NCBI GenBank assembly: GCA_946408345.1
Contig: CAMJRR010000013.1
Location: forward strand, 1-64,000
DNA from: an uncultured Bacteroidales bacterium
Lineage (GTDB): Bacteria; Bacteroidota; Bacteroidia; Bacteroidales; F082
DNA length: 64,000 nucleotides
Reading direction: 5' to 3'
Part shown: positions 38,511-47,387 of the stretch, piece after piece
How the letters are laid out: each line of letters starts with the position of its first letter
Position numbering within the stretch: the first letter of the stretch is position 1
Made by a program: the position numbers and the translations under genes
The notes under the pieces: generated by a model
What the model saw: the letters and a program-made list of their open reading frames with translations, nothing else
What the model was told of the DNA's origin: nothing
The model's database searches: none

Positions 38511-39089
38511 TCAGGCATAAAAACAGTATAACTTGGCATACCAGTTACTGGATTTTATGAACGAACACAGGCAAAGGAAATAATCTGAGATACAAACAAT
38601 ATCTCCTAAAGAGTTGGTCAAAACGAACTCCTGCTCTTTTGACAAATAATACGTATCTTTGTTTTCGTCTGTTTCAAACCTATCGGAAGGAAAACCTTTC
38701 CAGTTTCTTTTCGAAATAATATAATCTCCATAAAGGGGGCGTGACGCTCCTTTGACCCAGGAACCATAAATTGTTTCAATTATCAAGTTCTTGTTAACTT
38801 TGTACTTATTGCCATTAGTTAGTGAAATTGATTTAAAAACAGGATATATGTTTTTATCATCACTATATCGAATAAAAAATGGAGTTACTATTAGATGAGC
38901 GTTTAAATCACATTGTAGCAATGTTGAGTATAAATCAAGTGGCAAGTCTGCCCCTTCAAGATAAGGCACAAAGCCTATTAAAGACATCTCCTCTTGCATC
39001 GACTCTGATTTTACTCGACCTTTTGCATATATCTCGCCCTTATTCAACAAGATTTCCCTGATGCTTGATAATTGTAATTGTGAATTCAT
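38511..39089 (-). CDS. hypothetical protein, probably frameshifted near its 3' end
   Basis: The 192-residue reading frame has no family I recognise; it is a soluble-looking mixed alpha/beta protein. The last 10 or so residues (SNWYAKLYCFYA) look unnatural. Removing one A from the AAAA run on the coding strand (38553-38556) continues the frame as FINPVTGMPSYTVFMPDDL and stops at 38480, 3 bp before the next ATG, giving 202 residues. This suggests a single-base insertion, a phase-variable tract or a sequencing error. A -7 box lies at 39148-39155. Confidence 0.5.
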   Translation of the reverse strand: MNSQLQLSSIREILLNKGEIYAKGRVKSESMQEEMSLIGFVPYLEGADLPLDLYSTLLQCDLNAHLIVTPFFIRYSDDKNIYPVFKSISLTNGNKYKVNKNLIIETIYGSWVKGASRPLYGDYIISKRNWKGFPSDRFETDENKDTYYLSKEQEFVLTNSLGDIVCISDYFLCLCSFIKSSNWYAKLYCFYA

Positions 39090-39147
39090 AACTTATTGGA
39101 TTTTTGAGATTTTTTCGTTTACTACCGTAATTATCGTATGTTTAGCG

Positions 39148-39155
39148 CAAAAATA
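39148..39155 (-). promoter_or_regulatory. promoter -7 box of the hypothetical pair
   Basis: The - strand reads TATTTTTG, 58 bp before the ATG at 39089. Confidence 0.45.
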
Positions 39156-39307
39156 AACATTATTCCAATATGCTCGCGTTTTGAGAACATCTTTCTTTCT
39201 TCATTTCCAATTCATTCACCATACACAACCCAAATAAAACATCCCCATAAAAGCCGGCATCAAAACAATTTCGCCGCCTTTCTTTACAAAAACAATATGC
39301 CGAAGGC

Positions 39308-40591
39308 CTAATTGTTGTCTTTCAGCAGCCACTTCCAACAAGGAATCACCTCAATATTGCCGTATTTGTCAGTCAGAGTGCCTTCCTCGTCGTAGGTTAC
39401 GATGATACGTCGGCGACAAGGATAAAGGTGGGTGAGTTTGGTAATGGCACCAACCTCTCGTTCGGCTGTTTCTGGATCGGCCAATGAATAGGCGACTTGC
39501 ACGGCGAGTTCGTCCTCCGGCACATAGAAATCAACTTCAACATTGGCATGATAAAAATAGATACGATCATTGTCAAGGTCGTGCCCGTATTTCCGGAATA
39601 GCGACAACGCCACCAGATTCTCCAACAAAGCGGTTTCGCCATCCATCAGTTGCAACGAAAGGATGCCATTGTCGATGAAATAGTATTTGCAAACGCTTTC
39701 TTTTTCTGCAAATGCCGAGGCTATGTTCCTCAAACGTAGCAACAGCCAGGCGTCTTCGGAATAACCGATATAACTCGCCACGGTAGGCACACTAATCTTG
39801 CCCGATATGCTGGAGAGAATTTTCGCAATGCGATTGTAAGACACTGGCTGCTTGACACTTTCAGCCATTTTCTTGACCATCAACTGAAGCAGTCGGGGAT
39901 TGGAGATGCCGTTGCGTTGTGCAATGTCGCCGAGATATATCTTTTGGAACACACTGGAAAGGTAGTGCCTTTTTACGGGCAAAGGGATTGACTCGGGAAG
40001 TCCGCCCCAAACGAAGTAATCATTATATGCCTTCATGAATCTAGCTCTCGACTCCGTGGCCGTCAATGCTAGCGTATCGAATGGCACTTGTATGAAAGAA
40101 AGATATTCCGCAAAGCTGAATGGATAGACCTCCACTGGTAGATAACGCCCTCCAAGCTCGGCCATGATTTCCTTGGACAACATTTTGGCATTGCTACCAG
40201 TAATGAATACGCTGTATTTCTTATCGGCAAGATTGCGGGCGAACTTTTGCCATCCTTCAATGTTTTGTATTTCATCAAGAAACAGCATGGGTCGCTTGCC
40301 ATACATCTCCTGATGACATTCGAGGATGAGATTGAAATCCTCTGCCGCAAAACCTTCAAGACGACTATCCTCAAAGTCAAGATAGAGCATCTCGTCCCAA
40401 TGATGCCCTTCATTGAGCATCTGCCTTATCTTCTGAAATAGGAGAAACGACTTGCCTGAGCGTCTTACCCCCACAAACACCTGCAATGGGAAGCTGTCGA
40501 GGTCGTAATTGCGAGGAAAGACATTATATTTCTCTATGTCTTTTTGATTATCGAGAAGCACTTGTTTTAGAATGTTTCTTGCTATAGCCAT
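39308..40591 (-). CDS. AAA_14/DUF4143 ATP-binding protein
   Basis: The 427-residue protein has an N-terminal AAA_14 ATPase domain: Walker A GVRRSGKS near residue 41, Walker B-like MLFLDEIQNIEGW near 99, and ITGSNAKM near 129. A winged-helix linker follows, then a C-terminal DUF4143 domain (about 200-420) with KYYFIDNGIL, ENLVALSL and the nuclease-like VEVDFYVPEDELAVQVAY. These proteins are common and variable in Bacteroidota genomes; the function is not established. It has its own promoter (40627-40634) and lies between the two error-prone polymerase genes without obvious connection to them. Confidence 0.9.
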   Translation of the reverse strand: MAIARNILKQVLLDNQKDIEKYNVFPRNYDLDSFPLQVFVGVRRSGKSFLLFQKIRQMLNEGHHWDEMLYLDFEDSRLEGFAAEDFNLILECHQEMYGKRPMLFLDEIQNIEGWQKFARNLADKKYSVFITGSNAKMLSKEIMAELGGRYLPVEVYPFSFAEYLSFIQVPFDTLALTATESRARFMKAYNDYFVWGGLPESIPLPVKRHYLSSVFQKIYLGDIAQRNGISNPRLLQLMVKKMAESVKQPVSYNRIAKILSSISGKISVPTVASYIGYSEDAWLLLRLRNIASAFAEKESVCKYYFIDNGILSLQLMDGETALLENLVALSLFRKYGHDLDNDRIYFYHANVEVDFYVPEDELAVQVAYSLADPETAEREVGAITKLTHLYPCRRRIIVTYDEEGTLTDKYGNIEVIPCWKWLLKDNN

Positions 40592-40626
40592 GGTGATTTT
40601 ATTAAATTCAAACTTAAAAAACGCTG

Positions 40627-40634
40627 CAAATTTA
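40627..40634 (-). promoter_or_regulatory. promoter -7 box of the AAA/DUF4143 gene
   Basis: The - strand reads TAAATTTG, matching TAnnTTTG, 36 bp before the ATG at 40591. Confidence 0.45.
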
Positions 40635-40663
40635 TAAATTTCTATTTAATAAAACAAAAAATA

Positions 40664-41803
40664 TCACCCCGCCGCCCGATGTATGATTTGTTCCCCAAAC
40701 CGCATTTTGATTTTGTCCATGGCGGAATAGAGGTTTGTCAGCTCGGCGTTATCGTCAAACAAGGCCAGTTGCGGTGCCCCGCTGACCAGTTCGCTGAAGC
40801 GCACGCCGATGAGCCGGATCATCATCCTACGGTTGTAGAGGCGGTCGAAGATGCCGTTCACCGTTTCACGCAACACATGGTCGAAGGCGGTGTAAGGGAT
40901 GCGCTGCTGCATGTCGTGTGTGTCGAAGTTGGAATAGCGGATTTTCACCGTCACGCAGCCCGTCAGTTTGCCTTGCGAGCGAAGGTCGAAGCCGAGGCTC
41001 TCCACCATCCGTGCCAGGCATTGCTTGATGGTCGCCACATCAATGGTATCTTGCTCAAACGTTCGTTCCTTGCTGATGGACTTCCGCTCTTGGTAAGGGC
41101 ACACGGGCGTGTCGTCTTGCCCATTGGCCTTTTTCCAAATGTCAAGGCCATGCTTGCCCATGGCGCGTTCCATCGCAAGAGGAGGCAGTCGGCGCAAAGT
41201 GCCAATTTTCTCCACACCCATTGAGCGCAGCAAAGCATAGGTCTTTTCTCCAACCATCGGTATTTTTTGCACCGACAGCGGGTCAAGGAAGTCATTAATA
41301 TAAGGTGTGGGCACCTGCAACTCACCATTAGGCTTAGCTTGTCCCGTGGCAATCTTCGATACAGTCTTGTTCTCCGACAAACCAAACGAAATCGGCAGCC
41401 CCGTTTCCTTGATGATACGTTGACGCAGTTCGTGCGACCACAGCTGGCAGTCGTGAAAACGGTCCATGCCCGTCAGGTCGAGATAATGTTCGTCTATGGA
41501 CATCTTTTCATAGACGGGCGCAGTGTCGGCGATGATGTCGGTCACCAAGCGGGAATAGCGGCTGTAGAGCTCCATGTCGCCACGGATGAAAACAGCCTGC
41601 GCGCACAGCTGCCGCGCCATGCGCATCGGCATGGCCGAATGCACACCGAACTTTCTTGCTTCATAGCTGCACGTCGACACAACACCTCGGTCCGACATGC
41701 CGCCCACAATAACAGGCTTACCCTCCAACGACGGGTTCACCAACCGTTCCACTGACACGAAAAACGTGTCCAAATCTAAATGCAAAATCGTCCTTTCCAT
41801 CAT
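40664..41803 (-). CDS. dinB: DinB-like Y-family DNA polymerase (Pol IV)
   Basis: The 379-residue protein is a Y-family lesion-bypass polymerase. The palm motif HLDLDTFFVSVE is near residue 6 and the catalytic acidic pair is in MSIDEHYLDLTG near 105 (canonical SIDEAYLD). The helix-hairpin-helix region includes VPMVGEKT-like IPMVGEKTYALL near 193. A little-finger domain ends the protein (RMIRLIGVRFSELV). The start is set by a strong Shine-Dalgarno AAAGGAG at 41809-41815 before ATG 41803; ATG 41800 is an alternative. It is divergent from the XRE-S24 gene and preceded by the operator-like element at 41857-41899. DNA-damage induction is inferred. Confidence 0.94.
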   Translation of the reverse strand: MMERTILHLDLDTFFVSVERLVNPSLEGKPVIVGGMSDRGVVSTCSYEARKFGVHSAMPMRMARQLCAQAVFIRGDMELYSRYSRLVTDIIADTAPVYEKMSIDEHYLDLTGMDRFHDCQLWSHELRQRIIKETGLPISFGLSENKTVSKIATGQAKPNGELQVPTPYINDFLDPLSVQKIPMVGEKTYALLRSMGVEKIGTLRRLPPLAMERAMGKHGLDIWKKANGQDDTPVCPYQERKSISKERTFEQDTIDVATIKQCLARMVESLGFDLRSQGKLTGCVTVKIRYSNFDTHDMQQRIPYTAFDHVLRETVNGIFDRLYNRRMMIRLIGVRFSELVSGAPQLALFDDNAELTNLYSAMDKIKMRFGEQIIHRAAG

Positions 41804-41856
41804 TTTTTCTCCTTTTTTTGCCCAAAATGCTTGCATGTTCCAAAAAAGTTGTACTT

Positions 41857-41899
41857 TTGACGAGTTTTTAATCAAAATCTTCGCCATAAAACTAATCAA
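41857..41899. promoter_or_regulatory. putative operator upstream of dinB (site 2)
   Basis: This 43-bp element is 36 of 43 identical to site 1 at 37808-37850. Half-sites TAATCAA lie at 41869-41875 and 41893-41899, again 24 bp apart, with TTCGCC between. It sits in the divergent spacer between dinB and the XRE-S24 gene, so it could control both. Confidence 0.7.
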
Positions 41900-42076
41900 T
41901 TATTCTGAAATAGTGATATGAAAAGTGGAAATTTTTTGAAATTAATAAATAAGCAACTGAAAATCAATTTTTAGCAATAGGCTGTAAGCCGTAAGCAATA
42001 AGCCAACGCCAATGTCTGGGCAAGCTTACAGCTAAAAACAACAATTAAACGATTCAACAACCAACACTTCAACAAT

Positions 42077-42886
42077 ATGTACTTCAATTCGAACATTAAA
42101 TTTTTGCGCAAACATCGTAACCGTACGCAAGACGATGTGGCTTTCGCCCTACAAATGAAACGTTCCACACTGAGCGGCTATGAAAACGGAGTATCTGAGC
42201 CCAACCTTGAAGCCTTGGTCGCCTTCTCCAAGTATTTCGGCATCGCCATCGACACCTTGGTAAAGGTTGACCTGAGCAGCATCAGTCCTATCCAACTCGC
42301 CCAATTGGAGCGAGGCTACGACGTGCACCTGAAAGGTAGCAACTTACGCGTGCTGGCCACCACCGTCAACGACGACAATAACGAAAATATCGAACTCGTG
42401 ACCGAGAAGGCCAAAGCAGGTTATACCACAGGTTTTGCCGACCCCGAATATATCAAGGTGCTGCCGACATTCACCATGCCTTTCCTCTCGCGCGACCGCA
42501 AGTATCGCACTTTCCAAATCAGTGGCGACTCGATGCTACCCATCCCCGACGGTTCTTACGTCACCGGCGAGTATGTCGTCGACTGGACCTACATCCGTAG
42601 CGGCCAACCTTACATCGTCCTCACGCAGGATGACGGCATCGTCTTCAAGATCGTGGAAAACAAAATCGAACACGAGAACAAACTCACCCTCAGTTCGCTC
42701 AATCCACTTTATCATCCTTACGACTTGCCCGCCGCCGATATCAAAGAGGTATGGAAATTCGTGCATTACATCAGCGCGGAGATGCCCGAACAGCGCGAGA
42801 ACCGTTTCCGCGAAGAAGAACTAATGCAGACCGTGCAGGAACTAAAAAAACAGGTGGAAGAGATACAGTTAAGATTGAACCTATGA
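42077..42886 (+). CDS. XRE-family repressor with LexA/UmuD-like S24 domain
   Basis: The 269-residue protein has an N-terminal HTH (about residues 6-62: LRKHRNRTQDDVA, MKRSTLSGYENG). A linker contains an Ala-Gly in EKAKAGYTTG near 113, possibly the self-cleavage site. The S24 peptidase-like domain has Ser in SGDSMLP near 150 and Lys in VFKIVEN near 190. A C-terminal coiled coil ends the protein (ELMQTVQELKKQVEEI). This layout suits a repressor that self-cleaves on RecA-DNA binding. Its position beside dinB and the operator-like element supports control of the error-prone polymerases. Direct evidence for cleavage is absent. Confidence 0.85.
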   Translation: MYFNSNIKFLRKHRNRTQDDVAFALQMKRSTLSGYENGVSEPNLEALVAFSKYFGIAIDTLVKVDLSSISPIQLAQLERGYDVHLKGSNLRVLATTVNDDNNENIELVTEKAKAGYTTGFADPEYIKVLPTFTMPFLSRDRKYRTFQISGDSMLPIPDGSYVTGEYVVDWTYIRSGQPYIVLTQDDGIVFKIVENKIEHENKLTLSSLNPLYHPYDLPAADIKEVWKFVHYISAEMPEQRENRFREEELMQTVQELKKQVEEIQLRLNL

Positions 42887-42958
42887 GTAGCATTAGGCAC
42901 AATTTTTGCAGTAGTATTTGTTATGTAACAAAATCAACATTTAAAAAGCCTAATCATC

Positions 42959-43951
42959 ATGAAGAAAGTATTTTTTAGTTTGGTGCTCCTCTGCAGCCTT
43001 GCATTGTTTGGCACCAGTTGCAAAGACAACAACAATGGAAACAATGGCAACAGCAACATCACCCCTGAAGTACAAGCTGGAGCACTGACCGTCGGCAACA
43101 ATACCGACAATATTGTCACCGCCAAAGTCGTCAAGTATGGGCAAAAGAGCGCCATAGTCCTCGCCTCCAAGGAGATGACCGCCTCCGACAACGAAGGCAT
43201 CGCCATCATCTACAACGGCGACGTCGTCCCTGGCACCTATACGATGGGCAACAACACGAAAGACCCCATCCCCACTGTAGTCGGTTTCCACGAATTCAAC
43301 CTCGGTGAGCTGCCCTTCATCATGGGCGCCGACACCCTGTTTTATGGCGATACCTATTATTGGATGAACGGTCTGCTCTCCGTCACCGAAAACAACGGTA
43401 CCTACTCTGTCATTCTGTCACAAAGCATGGGCACCAACAACAATGGCCAAACCGTACAGTTGGCCTTGAACTTCAGCGGTACGCTGCCGCCCTACACCTT
43501 CAACGCCGACAACAAGTTCAGGATCAGAAATATCGAAAGCCCCATCGGACTGGCAGGCGTCACCGCTTTGAACGGCTTGAGCTCCTTAGGCCTCGACGTC
43601 AAGTCAATGCTCTTCATGTCGGCCGACCGCAAGCGTTTCTTCATCGTCAGTTATCCTGGTGGCACACCTCTTGAAGGCGAGTATAACCTCGGCTATTTAG
43701 GCACACCTTATCTGCCCTTCTTGCCCTGCGTCCACGTAGCCCTCGACGGTGACTTCTGGACCTTCCAACCCCAGACGGGCTATGTTGCCAAGAGCGGCAG
43801 TTTGAGGGTCGTCAACAACCCTGATGGCACCAAGACCGTTACCATGGAGAACCTCGTCCTGACGAATGTAGAACACCCCAACAGCATCTTCTTCCCCGAC
43901 ATCACTGGTTCACTGCAATATCAAGGATATATGTATGAATTGAACCTGTAA
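42959..43951 (+). CDS. predicted lipoprotein of unknown function
   Basis: The 330-residue protein has a lipoprotein signal, MKKVFFSLVLLCSLALFGTSC, with the lipid-modified Cys at residue 21, and a flexible Asn/Gly-rich linker (KDNNNGNNGNSN). The mature region is beta-rich, with repeated glycine turns such as GDVVPGTYTMG and GTPLEGEYNLG. No known family is recognised. It is likely at the outer membrane or the surface. A strong palindromic terminator follows. Confidence 0.75.
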   Translation: MKKVFFSLVLLCSLALFGTSCKDNNNGNNGNSNITPEVQAGALTVGNNTDNIVTAKVVKYGQKSAIVLASKEMTASDNEGIAIIYNGDVVPGTYTMGNNTKDPIPTVVGFHEFNLGELPFIMGADTLFYGDTYYWMNGLLSVTENNGTYSVILSQSMGTNNNGQTVQLALNFSGTLPPYTFNADNKFRIRNIESPIGLAGVTALNGLSSLGLDVKSMLFMSADRKRFFIVSYPGGTPLEGEYNLGYLGTPYLPFLPCVHVALDGDFWTFQPQTGYVAKSGSLRVVNNPDGTKTVTMENLVLTNVEHPNSIFFPDITGSLQYQGYMYELNL

Positions 43952-43971
43952 TCTTAAATCATTCATAAATC

Positions 43972-43997
43972 AAGCCCGAATGCATGCATTCGGGCTT
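43972..43997 (+). terminator. strong palindromic terminator after the lipoprotein gene
   Basis: A 26-bp perfect palindrome, with arms AAGCCCGAATGCA and TGCATTCGGGCTT, runs into a T-tract (TTTTTTG). The mutS2 promoter lies directly after it. Confidence 0.88.
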
Positions 43998-44004
43998 TTT
44001 TGTG

Positions 44005-44012
44005 TACCTTTG
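44005..44012 (+). promoter_or_regulatory. mutS2 promoter -7 box
   Basis: TACCTTTG lies 20 bp before the GTG start at 44033. An in-frame GTG at 44000 lies upstream of this box and would not be transcribed. Confidence 0.55.
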
Positions 44013-44032
44013 CGCCCCAAAACACTCAATCC

Positions 44033-46423
44033 GTGATTTATCCGAACAACTTTGAACAAAAAATCGGCTTTGCCAGCATCCGCCAGATGCTCTCCGACCA
44101 TTGTATCAGTCAAATGGGCTTGGAACAAGCGGAAGTCATGGCCTTTTCAACCGACAAAGTCAGCATCCTCAAGAGCCTTGAACAGACTGAGGAATTCATT
44201 GGCCTTTTACAGTCGGGTGTGCCCTTCCCCATGCGCGATTTCCACGACCTGCGCGAGGCTTTCCACCGTATCCAAATCGACGGTACCTGCCTCAATGTAG
44301 AAGACCTCTTTGCATTGAAGCCCTCACTGAATGTCGTTGAAGCCATCTTGCGTTACAGTCACTCAGAGAGTTCCAACGCCACGCCAAGGATCAAGTCACT
44401 GATTGAGAACATTTTCATTGAGCGTAGCATCTTCACTGAAGTCAACCGACTTGTCGACGACAAAGGCGAGATTCCCGACAACGCCTCTACTGAACTGCTG
44501 GAGATCCGCCAGAGCATACGCCGCAAGCAAGGCGGCATCGAGAAACGCATCCGTCAGATCATGGGCGATGCCAAAACCGCAGGTTGGGTTGACCAAAAAG
44601 CGGAGCTCACCGTCCGCGATGGACGTTTGGTCATTCCCGTCAAGGCTGGCGACAAACGCGCCATTCGAGGCTTCATCCATGACGAGTCAGCCACGGGACA
44701 GACCGTCTACATCGAGCCTGCCGAAATCTTCGACACCTCCAACGAAATCAAGGAACTGGAATATGCTGAACGTCGTGAGATTCACCGCATCTTAATGGCA
44801 TTCACCCGACTGTTGAGGCCTTATCTCTCCGAGCTTCGCAAAGCCTGGCTTCTGCTCGGCGAACTCGACTTCATTCGCGCCAAGGCTTTGCTGGCCAACG
44901 AAATCGGCGGCGTGAAGCCCGAAATCAAAGACACACCTTATATCAACTGGCAGCAGGCGCGTCATCCACTTTTAGAGCAGAAACTAAAAGTGCATGGCAA
45001 GCAGGTCGTTCCTTTAGATTTGCAACTCAATGAGAATGAGCGTATTTTAGTTATCAGCGGTCCTAACGCGGGTGGTAAGTCAGTTTGCCTGAAAACCACC
45101 GGGCTACTCCAATACATGCTGCAATGCGGCCTCATGCCTCCCATGCGCGTCGACTCGCAATGCGGCTTGTTTGACAGCCTCTTCATCGACATTGGCGACG
45201 AACAGTCAATTTTGGACGATTTGTCGACATATAGCTCTCACCTTATTAATATGAAAGCACTGTTGGAGCAGGCCGATGAGCACACCTTGTTCCTCATCGA
45301 TGAATTCGGCACGGGCACAGAGCCACAATTGGGCGGTGCCATCGCTGAGGCTATCCTATTAGAGCTCAATAAAAAACAGGCTTTCGGCATGGTCACTACG
45401 CATTATGCCAACTTGAAACTTTTGGCTGACAATCATGAAGGCATTGTCAATGGTGCCATGCTGTTCGACACACGATTCATGCAACCCATGTATATCATGA
45501 TGACAGGCAAGCCTGGCTCGTCCTTTGCCTTCGAAATCGCCAAAAAAATTGGCTTCCCAAAGCAAATTCTTGACGACGCGGCCAACATCACCGGCGACCA
45601 GCACCTCAAATTCGAGAAACAACTACAACAACTCGAAGTCGACAAGAAAGCCATCCGCAAGAAGGAACAAGACCTGCGCATTGCCGACCAGCTGCTGACT
45701 GAGGTGGTAGAGAAATACAAAGGCCTGCTTTCTGAGTTGGAGAGCAAGAAAAAGCAATACCTTCGCGAAGCCGCTGCTGAGGCTCAGGAATTGATACAAA
45801 AAGCCAACAGCCAGATAGAGCGCACCATCAAGGAAATCAAGGAGGCTCAAGCCGAAAAGACCAAGACCAAGGAAATCCGGCAAAACCTCGAAAAGACCAA
45901 GGAAGAAATAGCACAGAAAGCAAAAGAAGTGGCAGAAGCCAAGAAAAAGGAAGAGGCAGAAGTCGTACTGAAGGTAGGCGACACCGTCTGCATCGAGGAG
46001 ATGCAGGTTGTGGGCGAAATCTTAGCCATCAGCGATACCGATGCCACCATCCTTTTCGACAGCATCCGCCTGCGCACTAGCCCCGACAAACTCCGCAAGG
46101 TGAGCCGTGCCGAAGCACGAAAGGCACAGCGCAACTGGCAAAAAGGCATTGCTGCCGACCTCAGCGAGAAAGCTGAGCACTTCGACCTTACCCTCGACGT
46201 GCGCGGCAAACGCGCTGAGGAAGCCTTAGACATTGTCGACAAGTATTTGGATGAAGCCAAACTCCTCAGCATCAAGGAAGTGAGCATCCTTCATGGCAAG
46301 GGCAACGGCATTCTGCGCAAGCTTATCCGCGAGAAACTCAGCCATATCCGAGAGATAGAGCGTTTCTGCGATGCCTCGTTGGAGACTGGAGGAACGGGGA
46401 TTACGAGAGTGTATTTCAGATAA
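44033..46423 (+). CDS. mutS2: MutS2 family ATPase/endonuclease
   Basis: MutS2 binds branched DNA or stalled ribosomes; the bacterial family is linked to recombination suppression and ribosome rescue. The 796-residue protein has the MutS core, the ATPase with Walker A SGPNAGGKS near residue 340 and FLIDEFGTGTEP near 422, a long charged coiled coil (about 515-645), a KOW-like beta region, and a C-terminal Smr domain (LDVRGKRAEEAL, SILHGKGNGILR). There is no N-terminal mismatch-recognition domain, as expected. The start is GTG at 44033, giving MIYPNNFEQKIGF. Confidence 0.95.
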   Translation: MIYPNNFEQKIGFASIRQMLSDHCISQMGLEQAEVMAFSTDKVSILKSLEQTEEFIGLLQSGVPFPMRDFHDLREAFHRIQIDGTCLNVEDLFALKPSLNVVEAILRYSHSESSNATPRIKSLIENIFIERSIFTEVNRLVDDKGEIPDNASTELLEIRQSIRRKQGGIEKRIRQIMGDAKTAGWVDQKAELTVRDGRLVIPVKAGDKRAIRGFIHDESATGQTVYIEPAEIFDTSNEIKELEYAERREIHRILMAFTRLLRPYLSELRKAWLLLGELDFIRAKALLANEIGGVKPEIKDTPYINWQQARHPLLEQKLKVHGKQVVPLDLQLNENERILVISGPNAGGKSVCLKTTGLLQYMLQCGLMPPMRVDSQCGLFDSLFIDIGDEQSILDDLSTYSSHLINMKALLEQADEHTLFLIDEFGTGTEPQLGGAIAEAILLELNKKQAFGMVTTHYANLKLLADNHEGIVNGAMLFDTRFMQPMYIMMTGKPGSSFAFEIAKKIGFPKQILDDAANITGDQHLKFEKQLQQLEVDKKAIRKKEQDLRIADQLLTEVVEKYKGLLSELESKKKQYLREAAAEAQELIQKANSQIERTIKEIKEAQAEKTKTKEIRQNLEKTKEEIAQKAKEVAEAKKKEEAEVVLKVGDTVCIEEMQVVGEILAISDTDATILFDSIRLRTSPDKLRKVSRAEARKAQRNWQKGIAADLSEKAEHFDLTLDVRGKRAEEALDIVDKYLDEAKLLSIKEVSILHGKGNGILRKLIREKLSHIREIERFCDASLETGGTGITRVYFR

Positions 46424-46424
46424 C

Positions 46425-46459
46425 AAAAACGGAGACAGGATTGTACTGCCTCCGTTTTT
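46425..46459. terminator. terminator between mutS2 and the YeaQ-type gene
   Basis: AAAAACGGAG and CTCCGTTTTT form a perfect 10-bp stem around a 15-nt loop. T-runs on both strands suggest it serves both converging genes. Confidence 0.85.
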
Positions 46460-46479
46460 CATTTCGTTGAAAAAACTTT

Positions 46480-46722
46480 TTATTTCTTCTTAATCTTAGA
46501 GACAGCCCACAGCAGCACAACGGAACCAACGATGCCGACAAGAAGCTGACCCCAGAAGCTGCCGCTGACGGGGAGGCCAATGATGCTGAAAAGCCAGCTG
46601 CCCAAAAATCCGCCGACAACGCCAACGATGATGGCCCAAATAATACCAAGGCCGTAGTTCATGAGTTTACCGGCGATGATACCTGCTAAAGCGCCGATCA
46701 GAATTGATACTAACATTCCCAT
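46480..46722 (-). CDS. GlsB/YeaQ/YmgE family small membrane protein
   Basis: The 80-residue protein has three hydrophobic helices rich in Gly (ILIGALAGIIAGKLM, WAIIVGVVGGFLGSW, LLVGIVGSVVLLWAV), ending in KIKKK. This matches the transglycosylase-associated YeaQ/YmgE family of stress-induced inner-membrane proteins, whose role is not established. It converges with mutS2. It is unrelated to glycine-lipid GlsB despite the family name. Confidence 0.88.
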   Translation of the reverse strand: MGMLVSILIGALAGIIAGKLMNYGLGIIWAIIVGVVGGFLGSWLFSIIGLPVSGSFWGQLLVGIVGSVVLLWAVSKIKKK

Positions 46723-46760
46723 AATGATGTAGTTTTAGTGAGTATTTAGGTTAAAGATCA

Positions 46761-47381
46761 TTACTTTTTCTTATTAAGGAGATCTGCGATCTCGTTATTT
46801 TGTTGCTCAATGTAATCCAGCAACTCATCCCTACCCAGCTTCTTCTCAGCTGAAGTGATGAAAACAGGTGGCAATTCCTCCCAGTTTTCCAAAAGGCGGG
46901 TCTTCATCGCTTCCACATTACGGTCAAGCTCGGCCTTCGACACCTTGTCGGCCTTGGTGAAAACAATGCAGAAAGGCACTTGACTCTCGCCCAGCCATTC
47001 CATGAAGCCCAAGTCGTTGTTCTGCGGCTCAAGACGTGCATCGACCAACACGAAAGTCGTCACCAAGTTGCGACGGCGTGTGATGTAATTGTTGATCATG
47101 ACCCTCCACTGTTCACGCGTTTTCTTCGAATGTTGTGCATAACCATAACCCGGCAAGTCGACGAGATACCAAGCATCGTTGACGATAAAGTGGTTGATAG
47201 CCACCGTCTTGCCTGGAACAGAGGAAGTCTTTGCCAAGCCCTTACGTTGCACCAGCAAATTAATCAGCGAAGACTTGCCCACATTCGAGCGACCGATGAA
47301 GGCATATTCGGGAATATTGTCGTTAGGCAAAAACTCGAAACGAGTGTTGCTCATCAAAAACTCGGCTTTCTTGATATCCAT
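46761..47381 (-). CDS. engB: ribosome biogenesis GTPase EngB (YihA/YsxC)
   Basis: The 206-residue TRAFAC GTPase assists large-subunit assembly. G1 is [10 protein letters not shown] near residue 30, G2 lies in the SSVPGKT stretch, G3 is [10 protein letters not shown] near 75, G4 is FTKADKV near 142 and G5 is TSAEK near 175. Length and order are canonical. It starts 6 bp after the stop of the upstream glsB-like gene, so it is in the glsA-glsB-engB unit. Confidence 0.96.
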   Translation of the reverse strand: MDIKKAEFLMSNTRFEFLPNDNIPEYAFIGRSNVGKSSLINLLVQRKGLAKTSSVPGKTVAINHFIVNDAWYLVDLPGYGYAQHSKKTREQWRVMINNYITRRRNLVTTFVLVDARLEPQNNDLGFMEWLGESQVPFCIVFTKADKVSKAELDRNVEAMKTRLLENWEELPPVFITSAEKKLGRDELLDYIEQQNNEIADLLNKKK

Positions 47382-47387
47382 GGCAAT

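Noticed and set aside
41804..41899. Longer N terminus for dinB
   Set aside because: The extra residues precede a strong Shine-Dalgarno sequence and overlap the operator-like element; the family start is at 41803 or 41800.
41977..42030. Short direct repeats (GTAAGC-type) upstream of the XRE-S24 gene
   Set aside because: Low-complexity similarity over short words only; no clear palindrome or period.
44000..44032. Upstream GTG start for mutS2
   Set aside because: It lies before the -7 box at 44005-44012 and adds residues unlike MutS2.
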